From positions 463,947 through 527,946 of the forward strand of contig JAHBVY010000003.1 in the NCBI GenBank assembly GCA_019637265.1: DNA of 64,000 nt. Reading direction: 5' to 3'. The position numbers and the translations under genes are program-made. Numbering within the stretch: the first letter of the stretch is position 1; each line of letters starts with the position of its first letter. Origin of the DNA: Polyangiaceae bacterium (GTDB taxonomy: Bacteria > Myxococcota_A > Polyangia > Polyangiales > Polyangiaceae). The notes below the pieces were generated by a model. That model saw nothing but the letters and a program-made list of their open reading frames with translations. It was not told the DNA's origin and searched no databases. Shown here one piece after another: positions 57,226 to 64,000 of the stretch.

Positions 57226-59376
57226 ATGGACGTTAGCTGCTCGCGGTGCGGAACCGAGTATGAGTTCGATGATGCCTTGGTCTCCGACCGAGGCACGACG
57301 GTCAAGTGCACCCACTGTGGGCATCAGTTCAAGGTGCATCCGGCAGGCGGCGGGCTAGGGCCCGAGCGTTGGGTGGTGCGCACCACCGCGGGGCGTGAGC
57401 TCGTGTACACCTCGCTGCGCGATCTGCAGAAGGGGATCAGTCAGCGTCAGATCGGCCCGGAGGATTTGCTCTCGCGGGGTGGCTCCCCACCGCGGCCGCT
57501 GTCCTCCATCGCTGAGCTCGAGCCCTTCTTCAAGCGCATCGCCAGCGTGCCGCCGCCGGGTGGCAAGCGCTCCACCTCGAGCGGCCTCGGCACCCCGCCA
57601 GCAGGCTCCCCGAGCGTGCCTCCAGCGGCTCCCGCGAGCATGCCCCCAGCCGCTCCTGCGCCGCCGGCTGCTTCCAGCGCGCCGCGCGCGTCTCAGTCTT
57701 CGCCTCCACCCAAACCGAAGAAGCCGCCCATCCCGGGCAAGCGCGTGGGGTCGCCCACCTTCGAGATCGAGCCGGAGCCGCCGACGATCCCGAACAACCC
57801 CATCCCGCGCCTCGACGCGGCCGAGGCGCTGAGCCCGCCCACCAGCTCGCTGTCCGAGCCTCAGCGGCTCTCGTACCCAGAGCAGCACCTCAAGCTGCCG
57901 CGCGACGTGAAGATCCGCGATTCGGTGGATCACACACCGACGCCCGCGGACGTCACCTATGGGGACGGGGTGGATTCGTCGCGCGTGGCTGGGGTGGCGC
58001 CGTACGCGCGCCGGCAGACCTCGCGTTGGATCGTCGGGGTGGTGCTCGTCGGCGGGCTGGTGCTCGCGGCGGTCACCATCGGCCGTGACTACTTGACCCA
58101 GAGCGCGAGCAGTCGGAGCGGCACGCGCGCCGAGGACGCGCGGGTGCTGACCTTCGTGAACGCTGGCGATCGAGCCTTGGCGGACGGTGACTTCGAGGGG
58201 GCGAAGGAGCAGTACGACAAAGCGAGCGCGCTCGCCGAGCAGGACGCGCGGGTGATGGTGGCGCAGGCGCGCCTCGAGGCGGCGCGGGCGGACATCGTGT
58301 GGCTGAAGCTCCGGCTGTTGGATCCGAAGGCTGACGAAGTGATCCAGACGACGCACCAGGAGCTCGCCGGGCGCGTGCGTCGGGCGCTCGCGACGGCGGC
58401 CGCGGCGGAGGCGGTGGCGCCCGAGGACGCGAGCGTGATCCGCGCGCGGGTGGACGCCCTGCGCCTCCAGGGTGAGATCCAGAAGGCGCGCGCTCACGTC
58501 GCGCCGATCGCCGGGACCGTGGGTCAGGCGGAGACGGCCTACGTCATCGCGGCGCTCGACTTGGCGGAGAAGGAGCCGAGCTGGAGCTCGGTCATCGAGC
58601 GCCTGCGAGTGGCCGTCGCGGCGGAGACGGGGCCGGGCAGGGCCAGCGCGGCGCTGGTGTACGCGCTGACGCGCAGCGGGGCGCTGCCCGCCGCCAAGCA
58701 GGAGCTCGAGAAGATCGCCGCGGCGGTGCGGCCGCACCCGCTGGTGAATCAGCTGCGCGAGTTCGTGCGGCGCCACGAGCAGGCGGCGGACGCGGGCGCA
58801 GCGGACGAGCCGCTGACGATGGACCCGAGCAAGCTGCCCGTGATCAGCGAGGGTCCCATCGCCGGCTCACCCACGGCGGTGTCGGGGGATTTGCCGGCGG
58901 GCGACTTCCGCACGCTGCTCACCCAGGCCAACGCGGCGCTGCGTGCGGGTGAGCTCGACAAGGCGGAGCGGCTCTACCGCGGAGTGCTGGCGAAGCAGCC
59001 GGGCAACACCGAGGCGCTGGCCGGGCTCGGTGATGTTTCCGCGCGGAGAAAAGATCCAGCCGCCGCGGCGCAGGCCTACGATCAGGTGCTGGAGCAGAAC
59101 CCGAATTACCTGCCCGCCCTGCTGGGCAAGGCGGACCAGAGCTGGGCCGCGGGGGACTACGCCGCGGCCGTGCGGCTCTACCAGCGCGTGCTGGAGAGCG
59201 CCGGCCCAGGGACGGACTACGGTCAGCGCGCGGCGGCTCGCCTCGCCGAGCACCGGCGCATGGGCTCCGCGAAGGACGCTGGCGCCGCGCCGGTGGACAC
59301 CAGCGAGCCAGCGCCCAAGCCCACGCCCGCGCCGGACGACACCCCCGAGATCGACACCACGGACCTACCCGAGTGA
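57226..59376 (+). CDS. Zinc-ribbon / GYF-like / TM / TPR protein
   Basis: About 716 residues. Residues 1-35 are an MJ0042-type zinc ribbon (CSRCGTEYEFDDALV, CTHCGHQFKV). Residues ~48-105 look like a GYF_2-type domain (ERWVVRTTAGRELVYTSLRD, ending PLSSIAELEPFF). A ~150-residue Pro-rich region, one membrane helix (~267-287: IVGVVLVGGLVLAAVTIG) and a long tetratricopeptide-like region follow. Zinc ribbon plus GYF before a membrane helix is the layout of the cytoplasmic head of the Myxococcus motility protein GltJ. The rest differs, so role unknown. Its stop overlaps a possible start of sppA. Confidence 0.83.
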   Translation: MDVSCSRCGTEYEFDDALVSDRGTTVKCTHCGHQFKVHPAGGGLGPERWVVRTTAGRELVYTSLRDLQKGISQRQIGPEDLLSRGGSPPRPLSSIAELEPFFKRIASVPPPGGKRSTSSGLGTPPAGSPSVPPAAPASMPPAAPAPPAASSAPRASQSSPPPKPKKPPIPGKRVGSPTFEIEPEPPTIPNNPIPRLDAAEALSPPTSSLSEPQRLSYPEQHLKLPRDVKIRDSVDHTPTPADVTYGDGVDSSRVAGVAPYARRQTSRWIVGVVLVGGLVLAAVTIGRDYLTQSASSRSGTRAEDARVLTFVNAGDRALADGDFEGAKEQYDKASALAEQDARVMVAQARLEAARADIVWLKLRLLDPKADEVIQTTHQELAGRVRRALATAAAAEAVAPEDASVIRARVDALRLQGEIQKARAHVAPIAGTVGQAETAYVIAALDLAEKEPSWSSVIERLRVAVAAETGPGRASAALVYALTRSGALPAAKQELEKIAAAVRPHPLVNQLREFVRRHEQAADAGAADEPLTMDPSKLPVISEGPIAGSPTAVSGDLPAGDFRTLLTQANAALRAGELDKAERLYRGVLAKQPGNTEALAGLGDVSARRKDPAAAAQAYDQVLEQNPNYLPALLGKADQSWAAGDYAAAVRLYQRVLESAGPGTDYGQRAAARLAEHRRMGSAKDAGAAPVDTSEPAPKPTPAPDDTPEIDTTDLPE

Positions 59377-59441
59377 CACCCGTGAGGACCCCGAATCATC
59401 TCATCAGTCGCTCTGACTGCTCGGCGCCTGCGCGCGGCGCT

Positions 59442-59489
59442 GTGAGCGGCTCGGTGAGCGGCTCGGTGAGCGGCTCGGTGAGCGGCGGT
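59442..59489 (+). repeat. 12-bp tandem repeat
   Basis: Four units of GTGAGCGGCTCG, the last imperfect. It lies between the zinc-ribbon gene and the chosen start of sppA. Confidence 0.8.
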
Positions 59490-59552
59490 GGACGAACCGT
59501 CAGCATGAATGACGATCTGGGTACGGTCAGCTATCCTGACGGAGTAGGCCGC

Positions 59553-61385
59553 GTGTCTGGCGCCAGGCGCTTCGGCGCGGCGCTCGCCTTGCTCGCGGTG
59601 ACCCTGTCCTTCATCGGCTGCTCGCGTCCGCGCGAGGAGGCGCCGGCCCCTGGCGGCTTCGTGCCGGCGCCCTCGGCGAGCGTAAGCTACGGGAAGAACA
59701 CGGTGCTGAGCTTCGACCTCGGCGCGGGCGCGCCGGAGTCGACGGACGCGGGGGGTCTGTTCGGCTTACCACCGGCGCGCACCTACGTGGGCTTGCTCTC
59801 GGCGATCCGCGCGGCGCGCGAGGACAAGAAGGCGGGCGCGGTGCTCGTCAAGCTGGGCGGCGGCGGGCTCGAGTTCGCGCGGGCGGAGGAGCTCTCTCGC
59901 GAGTTCGCGCTGGTGCGCCAGGCGGGTAAGCCCGTGGTGTGCCACAGCCACGGCATCGGCCACGGGGACGCGCTGTTCGTCACCCGCGCCTGCGACAGCA
60001 CCTGGCTCTCGCCGGCCGGCGGCGCGGACACCGTGGGCATCGCGAGCCAGGTGATCTTCATGAAGGGCCTGCTCGACAAGCTCGGCGTCGAGGCTGACTT
60101 TATCCACATGGGTAAATACAAGAGCTTCGCCGAGCAGTTCACCCGCGACAGCCCGAGTGAGGAGGCGCGCGAGGCCTTGAACGCGGTGCTCGGCTCGCTC
60201 AGGGGTACCTGGCTCGGCGCGTTGAAGCAGCACCGGCCAGGCCTGGAAGCGGTGATTGAAGATGGCCCCTTCACAGCAAAGGTCGCCAAGCAGCACCGCC
60301 TGATCGACGCGGTGGGCTACGAGTCGGAGGCGGAGGAGCACGCGAAGCAGCGCGGGGAGGCGGACCAAGTGCGGGCGGTGTTCGGGCCGGGGGCCAGCGG
60401 CTCGGGTGGCTCGGGGCTCGCGGCGCTGGTGCGCTCCATCTCCGGCGCGAATCGCCGCTCGGGGAGCGCCGCGCGCATCGCGGTGGTGCCGGCGGTGGGC
60501 GGCATCGCCATGAGCTCGGGGGGGATCGGCGGCGGGGGGATCGCCAAGACCACGATGACGAAGACGCTCCGGCGCTTGGCCGAGGACGACTCGGTGAAGG
60601 CGGTGGTGCTGCGGGTGGACTCGCCGGGGGGCTCGGCGCTCGCGAGCGACCTCTTATGGGAGGAGCTGAAGCGCCTCGGTGAGAAGAAGCCGCTCATCGC
60701 GTCCGTGGGTGGGATGGCGGCGAGCGGGGGCTATTACATGGCGGTCGCGGCGCGTGAGATCTACGCGGAGCGCACCAGCATCGTCGGCTCCATCGGGGTG
60801 GTTGGCGGCAAGTTCGCGATCGGTGGTGCGCTGGCGCAGCACGGCATCCACAGCGAGATCATCGCGGCGCGGCCAGGGCCTTCAGCCAAAGCGCGCGCAG
60901 CGTACTTGTCACCGTTCGAGCCGTGGGACGACGCGACGCGCGCGCGGATGCGCGAGCTGATGGAGGACACCTACGGCCTGTTCTTGAAGCGGGTGGCGGA
61001 GGGGCGGAAGCTGAGCGTCGCCCAGGTGGAGCCCCACGCCGGCGGGCGGATTTGGAGCGGTGCTCAGGGCCACGAACGAAAGCTGGTGGATCACCTGGGG
61101 GGCCTCCGCGACGCCATCGAGCGCGCGCGGTCGCTCGCGGGGCTGCCCGATGACGCCCCGGTGACGGTGGAGGGTGGCGGTGAGAGCCTGCTCGACGTCT
61201 TGGGTGGTGACGAGTCGGCGAGCGCGGAGCAGGTGGCGCGCGCCGCCGACCAGCTGACCGCGCGCCGCAACCAGTGGCTCGAGCTGGTGTCCGAGGCGCT
61301 GCTCCCCCACGCGCAAGCCTTCGCGCCGGTGATGGAAGGCGAGAGCCGGCTCCTGGTGATGCCCTACCTGATCCAGCTGCGCTGA
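59553..61385 (+). CDS. sppA: Signal peptide peptidase SppA (S49 family), lipoprotein form
   Basis: About 610 residues from GTG 59553. That start gives a signal peptide ending in a Cys (LSFIGC) and has GGAG 8 nt upstream. Two S49 domains, as in E. coli SppA 67K. The catalytic Lys is in GKYKS (Lys190, N-terminal half); the Ser is in GGMAASGGYY (Ser391, C-terminal half), followed by the family's TSIVGSIGV. It degrades cleaved signal peptides. A longer reading from GTG 59373, overlapping the previous stop, would add a 12-bp-repeat-encoded segment and is less likely. Confidence 0.88.
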   Translation: MSGARRFGAALALLAVTLSFIGCSRPREEAPAPGGFVPAPSASVSYGKNTVLSFDLGAGAPESTDAGGLFGLPPARTYVGLLSAIRAAREDKKAGAVLVKLGGGGLEFARAEELSREFALVRQAGKPVVCHSHGIGHGDALFVTRACDSTWLSPAGGADTVGIASQVIFMKGLLDKLGVEADFIHMGKYKSFAEQFTRDSPSEEAREALNAVLGSLRGTWLGALKQHRPGLEAVIEDGPFTAKVAKQHRLIDAVGYESEAEEHAKQRGEADQVRAVFGPGASGSGGSGLAALVRSISGANRRSGSAARIAVVPAVGGIAMSSGGIGGGGIAKTTMTKTLRRLAEDDSVKAVVLRVDSPGGSALASDLLWEELKRLGEKKPLIASVGGMAASGGYYMAVAAREIYAERTSIVGSIGVVGGKFAIGGALAQHGIHSEIIAARPGPSAKARAAYLSPFEPWDDATRARMRELMEDTYGLFLKRVAEGRKLSVAQVEPHAGGRIWSGAQGHERKLVDHLGGLRDAIERARSLAGLPDDAPVTVEGGGESLLDVLGGDESASAEQVARAADQLTARRNQWLELVSEALLPHAQAFAPVMEGESRLLVMPYLIQLR

Positions 61386-61419
61386 CGAATCGCCGCTTGA
61401 GTCATCAGGTGCGGGAGGA

Positions 61420-61438
61420 GGGGGTTGGACGGCACCGC
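61420..61438 (-). repeat. Dispersed motif B copy 2
   Basis: GGGGGTTGGACGGCACCGC, the exact reverse complement of copy 1, 35 nt after sppA. The 61386-61659 gap otherwise holds only the probable tRNA promoter. Confidence 0.6.
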
Positions 61439-61552
61439 ACCAGAGCGAGCCCGAGCGCTGCGCTGTGAGTCGGGCGGCGGCGCTGCTTCTGGCTCCGCGA
61501 GTCGCTCGGCATGGCCCGCTCACGTCCGTGGGAGGTTGGCGTGTGGATGGGC

Positions 61553-61580
61553 TTGACGGCGGCCAAAAGCCGGGTAGGTT
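61553..61580 (+). promoter_or_regulatory. Promoter candidate for tRNA-Ser
   Basis: TTGACG (61553-61558), 16-nt spacer, TAGGTT (61575-61580), about 80 nt before the tRNA. It has the same -35 and spacer length as the mutA promoter candidate. Confidence 0.45.
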
Positions 61581-61659
61581 GCGGGCCTCCGAGCGGGCCT
61601 GGCTCGCTTCGGAGCGCGCCTTCGGGCGCGAAGCGGCGCTGGCATCCCCAGCTCTGCTC

Positions 61660-61748
<89 letters not shown>

Positions 61749-61753
61749 GATAC

Positions 61754-61811
61754 GGCGCGCGCTGCGCGCCGGGGGAATAGGGCGCAATGGGGCCGCCTTA
61801 TTCCGCCCTAT
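61754..61811 (+). terminator. Inverted repeats after tRNA-Ser
   Basis: GGCGCGCGCTGCGCGCC (61754-61770) is a near-perfect small hairpin; ATAGGGCG (61776-61783) and CGCCCTAT (61804-61811) form a larger stem. They could end transcription of the tRNA and of the converging lipoprotein gene. There is no strong U-tract. Confidence 0.4.
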
Positions 61812-61822
61812 TGCTCGCCGCC

Positions 61823-62461
61823 CTAATAGGCGCGCAGCGACTGACAGATGCTGGCGGCTCGATCTGCCTTCTCTGCGTCCTGCGTGCTGGCGCTGCAGGT
61901 GATGAGGAACTTGCCAGAAATGATCTTCGCCAGCGCGGAGTAGGTTTTGCGCTGCTCGTCGTGGTAGCGCGCGAAGCTGCCCTCGGGCAGCGCGCTGTGG
62001 CTGGTGAGCTTGGGCTCATCGGGCTTGTGCGAGGCCTGCAGGCTCGCGACAGTCTGCCCGCGCGCTGGGCCCTGCCGCAGCAGCACGTCGATGCCGTTCA
62101 CCTCCAGCTTCTCTTCGATGCCTTGGGCGGGGGAGTCCCCGTCGTAGCTGACGGCGAGCGGCTTCGCCCCGAAGACGATGCAGTAGCGCGTGCCCTCGTC
62201 GCGCCGCGCGCCCTCCGGGCAGGGGGACGCTGGCGCCGCGCTGGCGGTCGCCGCGGCGCTGGCTGGCCCCGACGCGTCCGCGGCTGTGGGGGTGCTCGGC
62301 GCCGCGGCGACGCTGACCGGGGGAGCCGGCGCGCTCGCCTCGGCAGACGCGGGGGGCGCGGCCGCTGTTGGAACAGCTTCGACCGAGTCGCGCTTCGAGC
62401 AGCCGCAAGCTAGCAGCAGGAGCGCGCCGCCCAGGATCCGGAGGGTGCTGAGAGTGTGCAT
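61823..62461 (-). CDS. Hypothetical lipoprotein with Ala/Pro-rich linker
   Basis: About 212 residues. Lipobox LLAC near residue 16 from the ATG at 62461, then a ~70-residue Ala/Pro/Ser linker and a compact C-terminal domain of ~115 residues with three Cys. No family recognised. It points toward tRNA-Ser. Confidence 0.72.
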   Translation of the reverse strand: MHTLSTLRILGGALLLLACGCSKRDSVEAVPTAAAPPASAEASAPAPPVSVAAAPSTPTAADASGPASAAATASAAPASPCPEGARRDEGTRYCIVFGAKPLAVSYDGDSPAQGIEEKLEVNGIDVLLRQGPARGQTVASLQASHKPDEPKLTSHSALPEGSFARYHDEQRKTYSALAKIISGKFLITCSASTQDAEKADRAASICQSLRAY

Positions 62462-62644
62462 GGCGCTTCGAGAGAGTTCGGCTCGCACGGTTTGGGCAGG
62501 GGCGCCAGAGGATTATCGTGGGCCCATGGCTGGGCGCACCTGGTGGAGCAGCCGCAGCGAAGTTGCACGTCGTCAAGGAGCACCTGCGGTGATGTGTGGC
62601 TGCGTCGACTTGGATGCCGCGCCGCCCTGTGTGACTATCGCCCC

Positions 62645-63148
62645 ATGGAAATGGCCACCCTGCGCAGCTTCATCAACTCGGCCCCTGGCCTGACGGACAC
62701 TGACATCGATCCAAGGGCGAGGGAGTGGCTCGCCACCATCGGCTTCACCGTGACCTCTGGCCCCGCAGAGGGTGAAGCGGTCGTCTTGGCGGTGCTCGGT
62801 GTCGATGAAGACCGTGAGGCGCGCGTCTTCGCGTTGCCCGCGACGCTCCTCGACGAACAGGCACACCGCGACCTCGCGGCGGTGCACGGCCGCTTCTTTC
62901 AGTGGTTCTTCGGCGCGGACCTCGCGCCCGAGCACTTCGCTGGTGCGTTTCGTTTCTTGGGTGGCACAAGTACGGAGCCAGACATCTTCGCAGAGCTGAT
63001 TGAGGAGATGCGCGAGGAGGAGGTCGAGGGCATCGATCTTGACGCGCTGCTCGAGACGGCCGGCTCGTGGAACCAGTATCGCCTCACGTCGGAGGCGACG
63101 CTGAGCGGGCCGATCACCCACGTCTATGTGGCGAACCTCTGTATGTAG
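62645..63148 (+). CDS. Hypothetical protein, acidic
   Basis: About 167 residues, soluble, rich in Glu/Asp (e.g. LIEEMREEEVEGIDLDALL), no signal peptide, no family recognised. The ATG at 62645 is preferred to an upstream in-frame start whose translation looks non-coding. Confidence 0.6.
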   Translation: MEMATLRSFINSAPGLTDTDIDPRAREWLATIGFTVTSGPAEGEAVVLAVLGVDEDREARVFALPATLLDEQAHRDLAAVHGRFFQWFFGADLAPEHFAGAFRFLGGTSTEPDIFAELIEEMREEEVEGIDLDALLETAGSWNQYRLTSEATLSGPITHVYVANLCM

Positions 63149-63305
63149 CTCCGGTCCGCGTTGTTCGCGTCACAGCTCGGCGAGGATGCCGCGCGCGCTA
63201 CGAGCTCCTCTGAGAGCGCCCCTAGCTGGGCGGCTGACTGACGATCGCGGGCGGCGCGTGGTGGGGCGTCGCCCGGCGCTAGGCCTGAGCTAGCGCCTGC
63301 TGGGG

Positions 63306-63324
63306 GCGGTGCCGTCCGACCCCC
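63306..63324 (+). repeat. Dispersed motif B copy 3
   Basis: GCGGTGCCGTCCGACCCCC, one mismatch to copies 1 and 2, in the 279-nt gap before the hsdS fragment. No gene seen in that gap. Confidence 0.6.
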
Positions 63325-63427
63325 CCCCTCGATCGATCCTGATTCGTTCGATTCTCTGACGATTGCTCCGCGCTGTCTAGTGAAGTGAGCTGACCTTCTG
63401 GCGCTCCCTGGTCGGTGGTCGGTTCAG

Positions 63428-64000
63428 TCATGGGGCATCCGTTCCCGTGGCCTTGGCGCGCGTGGCTCGTGGTCTGCCGCGCTTGGGTTTATTAGTGCTA
63501 CCCGAATCGGGCTGCGTGCGCAGCCGCGCGAGGAGCTTCGCCGCGGGCTCATCGTTCGGGTCCTGCGGGACGAGCTCGCCGCGGAAGGCTTTGGCGAGCA
63601 GCGAGGGCGTGAGCGTGGTGATCTTGGTGGTCACGGCTTTGTAAGCGCGCTCGATGCGGTCAGCCTGAGCCAGGAGTTCGCTCGTGCGTCGAACGATCTC
63701 TGAGCGTTCGTCGTCTGAAGGCATCGGTACAGAGAGACCTTTTAGGTTCGACTGCGACAGATTGCGCATCGAAAGTTGATTGCCTGAAGCGTGTTGTTCA
63801 ATCTGCCTGCGACCGAGCGGTGATCGCAGGACAAGCAGCATCCACGATTTTATGTGTTCAGGCATTACAAGTCGCAGCACTTTGTCGGACAAAAACACTG
63901 GTCGCGAGACTCGATCCGCCAGGACGCAGGCGCCAACCAGTTCCAGTGTGTTTGCTCGTGAGATCAGGAAGTCTCCGGTGCGAATACGCGTGTGAGCAGG
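63428..64000 (-). CDS. hsdS: Type I restriction-modification specificity subunit, C-terminal part (runs off the edge)
   Basis: At least 190 residues, open to the window edge, where the frame reads HTRIRTGDFLISRANT on the minus strand. This is the end of a target-recognition domain. LSQSNLKGLSVPMPSDDER followed by a long helix (VRRTSELLAQADRIERAYK) and LLAKAFRGELVPQDPNDEPA is the classic HsdS conserved helix and C-terminus. It sets DNA recognition of the type I enzyme. The matching hsdM/hsdR must lie beyond 64000 if present. A ~25-residue basic tail ends the protein. Confidence 0.92.
   Translation of the reverse strand, partial: PAHTRIRTGDFLISRANTLELVGACVLADRVSRPVFLSDKVLRLVMPEHIKSWMLLVLRSPLGRRQIEQHASGNQLSMRNLSQSNLKGLSVPMPSDDERSEIVRRTSELLAQADRIERAYKAVTTKITTLTPSLLAKAFRGELVPQDPNDEPAAKLLARLRTQPDSGSTNKPKRGRPRATRAKATGTDAP

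Overview
This is GC-rich DNA, densely packed with genes, from a myxobacterium-like organism (Myxococcota, probably Polyangia). The evidence is two proteins ending in MYXO-CTERM-type sorting tails, many lipoproteins with long Gly/Ala/Ser/Thr linkers, a Hanks-type Ser/Thr kinase, an FHA/sigma-54 activator, TSP3/OmpA surface proteins and a GlnRS with a YqeY-like tail. There is one tRNA (Ser, GCU). I see no rRNA, CRISPR array, insertion sequence or phage genes.

Layout. 0-3 kb: a Gly-rich lipoprotein, a small zinc-ribbon protein, and a beta-propeller lipoprotein preceded by a clear cobalamin (B12) riboswitch. 3.2-11.7 kb: a B12-enzyme cluster, with methylmalonyl-CoA mutase small and large subunits plus a MeaB-type GTPase, then an ethylmalonyl-CoA-mutase-type (MeaA/Ecm) mutase plus a second MeaB-type GTPase. 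11.9-14.5 kb: two coupled acyl-CoA dehydrogenases, only one of which keeps the usual catalytic Glu, behind a promoter overlapped by a palindrome. 14.5-16.8 kb: glnS. 17-23 kb (minus): a complete dipeptide/oligopeptide ABC importer, dppA-B-C-D-F order.

23.9-33.4 kb: two tandem cassettes, each an OmpA/TSP3 outer-membrane protein followed with a 1-nt overlap by a MYXO-CTERM surface protein. The two OmpA genes are almost identical (about ten differences) while their partners have diverged. The layout recalls the TraAB outer-membrane-exchange pair of Myxococcus. 33.5-44.2 kb is a signalling and surface block: FHA/sigma-54 activator, a histidine-phosphatase-fold protein without catalytic residues behind a sigma-54-like promoter, a HAMP adenylate cyclase coupled to a third OmpA/TSP3 paralogue, and a LysM/FecR/beta-barrel protein overlapping a Ser/Thr kinase.

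44.4-64 kb: undecaprenyl diphosphate synthase, a two-component system, several lipoproteins, a SixA-type phosphatase, a secreted amidohydrolase, an SspB (ClpXP adaptor) with an enormous basic linker, a zinc-ribbon/GYF-like/TM/TPR protein, SppA, tRNA-Ser, two hypothetical proteins, and the 3' part of a type I restriction specificity gene running off the right edge.

Across the window a short G-rich motif (consensus TTTTGGGGGTTTGGCAGTG) recurs at least eight times, nearly always between genes, and a second motif (GCGGTGCCGTCCRACCCCC) occurs three times. I cannot assign either to a known element. The strongest candidates for new biology are the riboswitch-controlled propeller lipoprotein (a possible analogue of the Bacteroides B12 binder BtuG), the duplicated OmpA/MYXO-CTERM cassettes, and the dispersed motifs.
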